Shown here: piece after piece, positions 59,401 through 64,000 of the stretch | How the letters are laid out: every line of letters begins with the position of its first letter | How positions within the stretch are numbered: the first letter of the stretch is position 1 | Source of the DNA: Gnetum montanum | Taxonomy: Eukaryota > Streptophyta > Gnetopsida > Gnetales > Gnetaceae | Length of the DNA: 64,000 bases | Reading direction: 5' to 3' | NCBI GenBank assembly: GCA_015680685.1 | Contig: MNCI01037516.1 | Coordinates: 387,429 to 451,428, forward strand | Program-made: the position numbers and the translations under genes | The notes under the pieces: generated by a model | The model's input: only the letters and a program-made list of their open reading frames with translations | Told to the model about the DNA's origin: nothing | Databases searched by the model: none

Positions 59401-60714
59401 ATAGTGGAAAGCACCAACCCCATCATTCACACAACACATATAGCATCTGTGAGTGTAGCTCACACTCAAGAATGGTATGACCACATTAAAACATACCTCC
59501 AACATTGTGAACCCCCATGCGGCCTGACACTGGCCCAAAAGGATGCAGTACGAAAGCGAGCATGGCAATATATCCTTGTAGGAGACAACACTCTATGCAA
59601 ATGCTCTTATGATGGTATATTTTTAACTTGCGTTAGTGGGGAGGAAGCACAAAAAATCATTGAGAAGGTCCATGAAGGACTATGTGGAGTGCACATAGCT
59701 TCCAGAGCTATGGCGACAAAGATTAGGCATCTAGGCTAATACTGACCTCACATGAAATGTGATTGTGTTGCCAAGTTTAGAACATGAAATGTGTGTCAAC
59801 ACTATGGGAATCTTATACACGTATCACCTACCGAATTACATACCACACAGATCACATGACCTTTCCAACGTTGGGAACTAGACATCATAGTATCCATTAC
59901 ACCTAAGTGTTCTGCAGGACATAACTTCATCATTACCACAACCGAGTACTTTACAAAATGGCTAGAAACTATTCCTCTCAGAAAGACTACGTCCCAACAG
60001 GTTTGCAAGTTCATTTTGGACAACATAGTTACATGGTTTGGCCTTCCCATGACTATTGTCACCAACAATGGGCCACAATTCAATAGTGCAGAAACCAAAA
60101 CCTTTTGTCAATGCCTTGGTATCAAACATTATTTCTCATCATCGTATTACCCTTAGGCAAATGGCCAAGCAGAGGCTACTAATAAAGTCATCATCAACCT
60201 TTTGAAAAAGATGCTTAGTAGCAGCAAGAGGCAATGACACAAGTAGATCCTCTACATGCTTTGGGCTTATCGCACGACATGCATAATAGCTACAGGTAAG
60301 ACTCCATACAATCTTGTGTATGGATTTGAAGTAGTGTTACCTCTTGAATTGTAGGTCCCATCGCTTCAAATGATCCTTTCAAACATCATGGACAAGGCTC
60401 AAGACAACAATTCAAGGATCATTGACCTTGACTTTGTAGAGGAGGAGCACACCCAAACATTTAATCACGTCAAATGGTACCAAGACAAGAAATAGTAGAA
60501 ACATCACTGCAATCTACACCAAAGATTGATCAAAAATGGGAACTTAGTCCTCAAGGCTATTTATAAACCCGTGAGAAAATTCTCAACTAACTGGGAAGGC
60601 CCCTTTGTAGTCATAAAAGCATACAAGAATGGGGCATTCAGATTGGCTGATGCAGATGGCAACGAATTCCCATATCCTGTTAACCACTTGTACTTGAAGC
60701 CATACTATACTTAA
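59401..60714 (+). pseudogene. int: integrase of element D
   Basis: GEEAQKIIEKVHEGLCGVHI and CDCVAKF...NVCQHYG form the His/Cys zinc part. The core has ELDIIVSITPK, TTEYFTKWLETIPL, FGLPMTIVTNNGPQF and ANGQAEATNKVI: the first Asp and the Glu are kept, the second Asp is Asn (TNNG). WAYRTT is present. The C-terminal GPF domain NWEGPFVVIKAYKNGAFRLA leads to KPYYT and a stop at 60714. A few stops and shifts around 59740, 60155 and 60500. Confidence 0.85.
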
Positions 60715-62490
60715 CATGCAGGATTACACTAAACATGAAGCAAGGTAAGCAAATAGTCCGCTGTGACTATAAACTGGCATAGATTGTCTATTATGACGTA
60801 AAACTAGCACAGCATCATCTGCTATGATGAAAAACTAACACAAAACATCCGTTATGATGTTAAATTGGCACAGCTTGTCCTTGGGCCATGATGTAAAATT
60901 GGCACCCACAATATGGTCCGCTATGATCTTAAACTGGCCATCCTCTATCCGCTACGATGTTAAACTAGCACAACAATCTACTGGGACCTTAAACTAGCAC
61001 ATCAGTTTGCTAGGACCTTAAACTAGCACATTCGACAATTTTCTAGGACCTAAAACTAGGTTCATAGTGCAACACCTCTCGATTCACACATGTGAACTTG
61101 TGAACAAGCAAGTGTGCATGTCTTCGAGCTTCCAAGGCAGATGGTGTGGGACGTTGCTATTCCAGAATGAAGTTCATATCATCAAGAAAAAATCCTCTAG
61201 GACACATGCAGCATCACTATCCTTGGGATCCTGTTGATCTTTTGGAGATGTCGTTTGACATCTTGATGACCTTTTGGAGCTACCGTTAGCACTGCCATTT
61301 AGTTTGGTCATAGCTCCCATCACTAGCACCACCTACTAGAGTCTCAAAAGAACTATGGTGTGGCCATAATCCTGGCATCCTCCAGCCCTCACCATCTCTA
61401 GAGGCTAAAAAAGCATTCAGCTGTTAGGCTTCTCACCTTGTAGCTGGGTTTCATGACTCTTGCCTTTGATGGGGATTCCTAAGCACCCACGTCATCATCG
61501 CTCCTAGCCTCTTCAGTGCTCATTTCTGGTGAGGCCATTGAAACTTTCTAGCCTGTTGCTGCTGAAGCCTACATTGGACTTCTTGCTTTGGACATTGCAC
61601 ACGTTAGATGTAACACTGGCCACCCTGGTAGTGTCCCGAGTAAGCAGGAGTTTGCCCCCACTTCACATGCTGGTTGCTTTTTTCTAGTTTTCTCTTTGTT
61701 GTGTTTGCAGGATAAAAGCCAAGATGGCGTCATTCAAAAATGCATTCACCACGAGAGAAAAGCACTACATTATTTTGAAGTACTCACTTCGACCAGCTTA
61801 GCTACTTGAGAGTTCATACCCTACTATCCCTTCGAGCAACCTAACCTCCATTCCCTATCCTTATAATTATTGACATCTTCTTCTCAAGCTTCTCTAATAT
61901 ACATGAAACCCTTTCCCATGCTCAACCACCAGGCCCATGATGGACATAATGTAACTCATCCCATGGGAAGCCTCTGTAGGTAGGTAAAAGCCCCACATGG
62001 ATGTAACACAACTCATCTTAGCGAGGAAACACCTATCCTACAACGAAGACAAGATTGCCTTCGAATGAAACATGGGTGTGCAACAAAAAGCACAAAACAC
62101 AAAAGCTCAAAAAAAAAACAAGTGTCCAAAACAAATGGCACGATAGCTGCTTTACAAACATTTCAGGTATAGATCAACCATCTCTAAGAACTTCAGTGAG
62201 AGGTCAAGATCCAAAGAGAAAGACACCCATGCGTGCTGATATCCTCATAAGCATTCTAATGAGGAATCACACCATAGCTATGACTCTCACGATAACACAT
62301 CCTGCATCTTTCTCTTCCTTAGCTTGATTTCCTCAAACTCATCCCCTTTCCCTATCATACTTAGCTCTCTTAGCACTTCCAATCATGGCAAAGGATTGTC
62401 TAAGCAAGCACCGACGAATAGTGTGGGTGTCTCATTCAACATGGTGTTTCATGTTCTTTGTTGACATCTCTTGGGTAGATCCTCTAGATG
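60715..62490 (+). other. 3' non-coding region of element D
   Basis: 60740-61060 holds about ten degenerate units of CTATGAT(C/G)TTAAACT(A/G)GCA. 61060-62490 has no convincing gene; short frames at 61588 and 62055 show no known motif. A 12-nt poly-A-like run is near 62110. Confidence 0.55.
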
Positions 62491-62508
62491 TCAAGAAAGA
62501 GGGGTAAT
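62491..62508 (+). promoter_or_regulatory. polypurine tract of element D
   Basis: TCAAGAAAGAGGGGTAAT sits just before the 3' LTR start at 62509. Confidence 0.7.
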
Positions 62509-64000
62509 TAAAACACCATCAATTTTGGGACTCTCATGATTTAGCATGGTCCCAAAATTTGGGCAAGGATCTTTGCGAGATTGCTTCTAGGCCTGCTGGC
62601 CACCTTCTATAGCATAGTCAACGCAGCACCCATTCATGAGGCTAGTCTGCATAAAAGAAGCACTAGGGATGGATTGTATATTTCGGAAAATTTTCTATTT
62701 ATTGGACCATCAAGCTCGCTACGCTCTCTAGCCTGCCTCGCTTGATAAATGTCCTGGTTGATGGTCCATCCAAGTGCCAACCTAGGAGCTGTCAAAGGTG
62801 TTTAGGATGGACTAGATAGTTCGATATGTTTTCTAATGGTGGGACCTGCTACATTACACTATGCTGCACTGCGTAGTAGGCCATGTGGTGACTGATCAAA
62901 CACAGAAGATGTGGTTGGCAGACACTCAGTCCTCAAAGGTGTCTACATCACTTCATCCCTAAAGTGTGACCAGCATAATAGGGAAAAAACATGGCAACAG
63001 TCGTAAAAGTTGTTCCATTTTGGATGCTACATTGTGCTACGCTACACAACATAGCATAGCATAACAGGACAAGACAATCTTTTACCAAACTACCTTGACA
63101 CGGGAAACAAAATTACCCTTACTTCAACCATAAAAAATGCTTCTTCTACTGCCACCCTAGAACATGATCAACATTCCATGATAGAATGCTTGCAAAGTGA
63201 GTCAAAATTTAGGCCAAAACTAGATGCTATGCTATGCTACGCTACAAAGCGTAGCAGGGTGACAATGCAAGAAAATCTTTCGACAAGCTATTCTAGTGAA
63301 GGAATTGCACTTGGCCATGCTTCGACCTCCAAAACTGCCTGTCCCACTTTGCCCTCAGGTCTTGATCAAAGTCTCCTAGCAAAGCATTGCAAGTTCTGAC
63401 TCAAATTCATGCCAGACTGATTACTACATTGTGATATGCTACATAGCGTAGCACAGCGTAACAAAGATTCAGAGCCCAAAAATGTCCCAAGGATGAAATC
63501 AGCAAACCCTAGGACCTTTCAACATGAAAAACAAGGTTACCAATTATTGAATTTTCTTGCCTAACTAGGTGTCTAAATCATATTTTTAGTTATTTGCACA
63601 AAATTCATGCAAAAGAGAAGTGCTACGTTGTGCTATGCTGGACAGTGTAGCAGGCAAAGTGTTCACGCTATGCCGCTACGCTGGGTAGCATACATAGTGT
63701 AACACTCCCAGATAAGCCTCAAGACATTGCCAGAAGTTCTAGAATTCAGTTGGTGATAGTCATCTTTGCTCCAGCATCTCCTTGACAAACAAGATCAGCA
63801 TTTTGCTTTGTTTTTCACTGCTTGTTGAGCCCCAAAATTGTCTCTACGCTTGACCCTACTCATAAGAGAGGGGAAGACATAGTCCTGGAGCGTAGGCTCT
63901 ACATTGCATTTGATGTTAGCATTTTTTTGTGAAAACGTAGAAGTCCCCTAGATTCTGACACATGCAGTTTGAACGTATGGTCACGGCTCAATAGGTTTCA
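62509..64000 (+). repeat. 3' LTR of element D (truncated by window end)
   Basis: Aligns from TAAAACACCATCAATTTTGG with the 5' LTR from 44582. The usual TG start is TA by a G-to-A change. Differences between the two LTRs are frequent and mostly transitions. About 1.5 kb of the expected 2.3 kb is inside the window. Confidence 0.9.

Larger units (their letters stand above)
44582..64000 (+). mobile_element. Element D: Tat/Ogre-like giant Ty3/gypsy element (3' end beyond window)
   Basis: A 2.3 kb 5' LTR is matched by a partial 3' LTR at 62509-64000. Gag-protease lies at 47695-51330 and RT-RNaseH-aRNaseH-integrase at 57290-60714. The second, archaeal-type RNase H, the FTKYxGEGD...HL gag motif, the CDYHQ...H...C motif and the V-D-D-G-A protease site are typical of the Tat lineage including Ogre. 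Unusual is the 6 kb between protease and RT with an antisense gene. Total length would be at least 20.2 kb. It is inserted in E's LTR. Confidence 0.9.

Overview
The window looks like intergenic DNA from a large-genome seed plant. I see no intact host gene, rRNA, tRNA or CRISPR array. Nearly everything is nested, decayed Ty3/gypsy LTR retrotransposons of two lineages. Athila-like elements have LTRs of about 0.8-0.95 kb with TGATGA...TCATCA ends and a decayed tRNA-Asp-type primer site. One Tat/Ogre-like giant has 2.3 kb LTRs and a second RNase H. Two captured plant gene fragments (augmin subunit 6 and an ERD6-like sugar transporter) also point to a plant. The species cannot be named from sequence alone.

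Layout. F (1-5975, +) is an Athila-like element with gag, protease, no RT-integrase and a 3' LTR; its 5' LTR lies left of the window. A (about 6008 to 44028 and beyond, +) is the oldest host element: 5' LTR, then gag, pro and pol in pieces. Four insertions split A. G (8157-12240, TSD CTAGT) carries the captured genes. B (12972-36314, TSD ATAAT) is a complete Athila-like element. A solo LTR lies at 38165-39067 (TSD ATTAT). E is an LTR starting at 44029. C (19588-32840, minus strand, TSD CTCCC) sits inside B's integrase and has an extra gene (ORF3) after pol. D (44582 to past 64000, +) sits inside E's LTR.

D is the most interesting part. Its gag-protease (47695-51330) and RT-RNaseH-integrase (57290-60714) are separated by about 6 kb. 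That interval holds an antisense gene (55375 down to 52002) that I reconstruct as seven exons. Five introns have recognisable splice sites, four of them phase-consistent throughout, and a TATAAATA box lies upstream on the same strand. It looks like a spliced accessory gene carried by a retrotransposon on the opposite strand.

Decay is dominated by C-to-T and G-to-A changes (in-frame stops, primer sites, lost catalytic residues), as expected for long-methylated plant repeats. Two inverted blocks bordered by N are probably assembly errors. Boundaries of decayed coding regions are approximate unless a terminus or TSD is cited.
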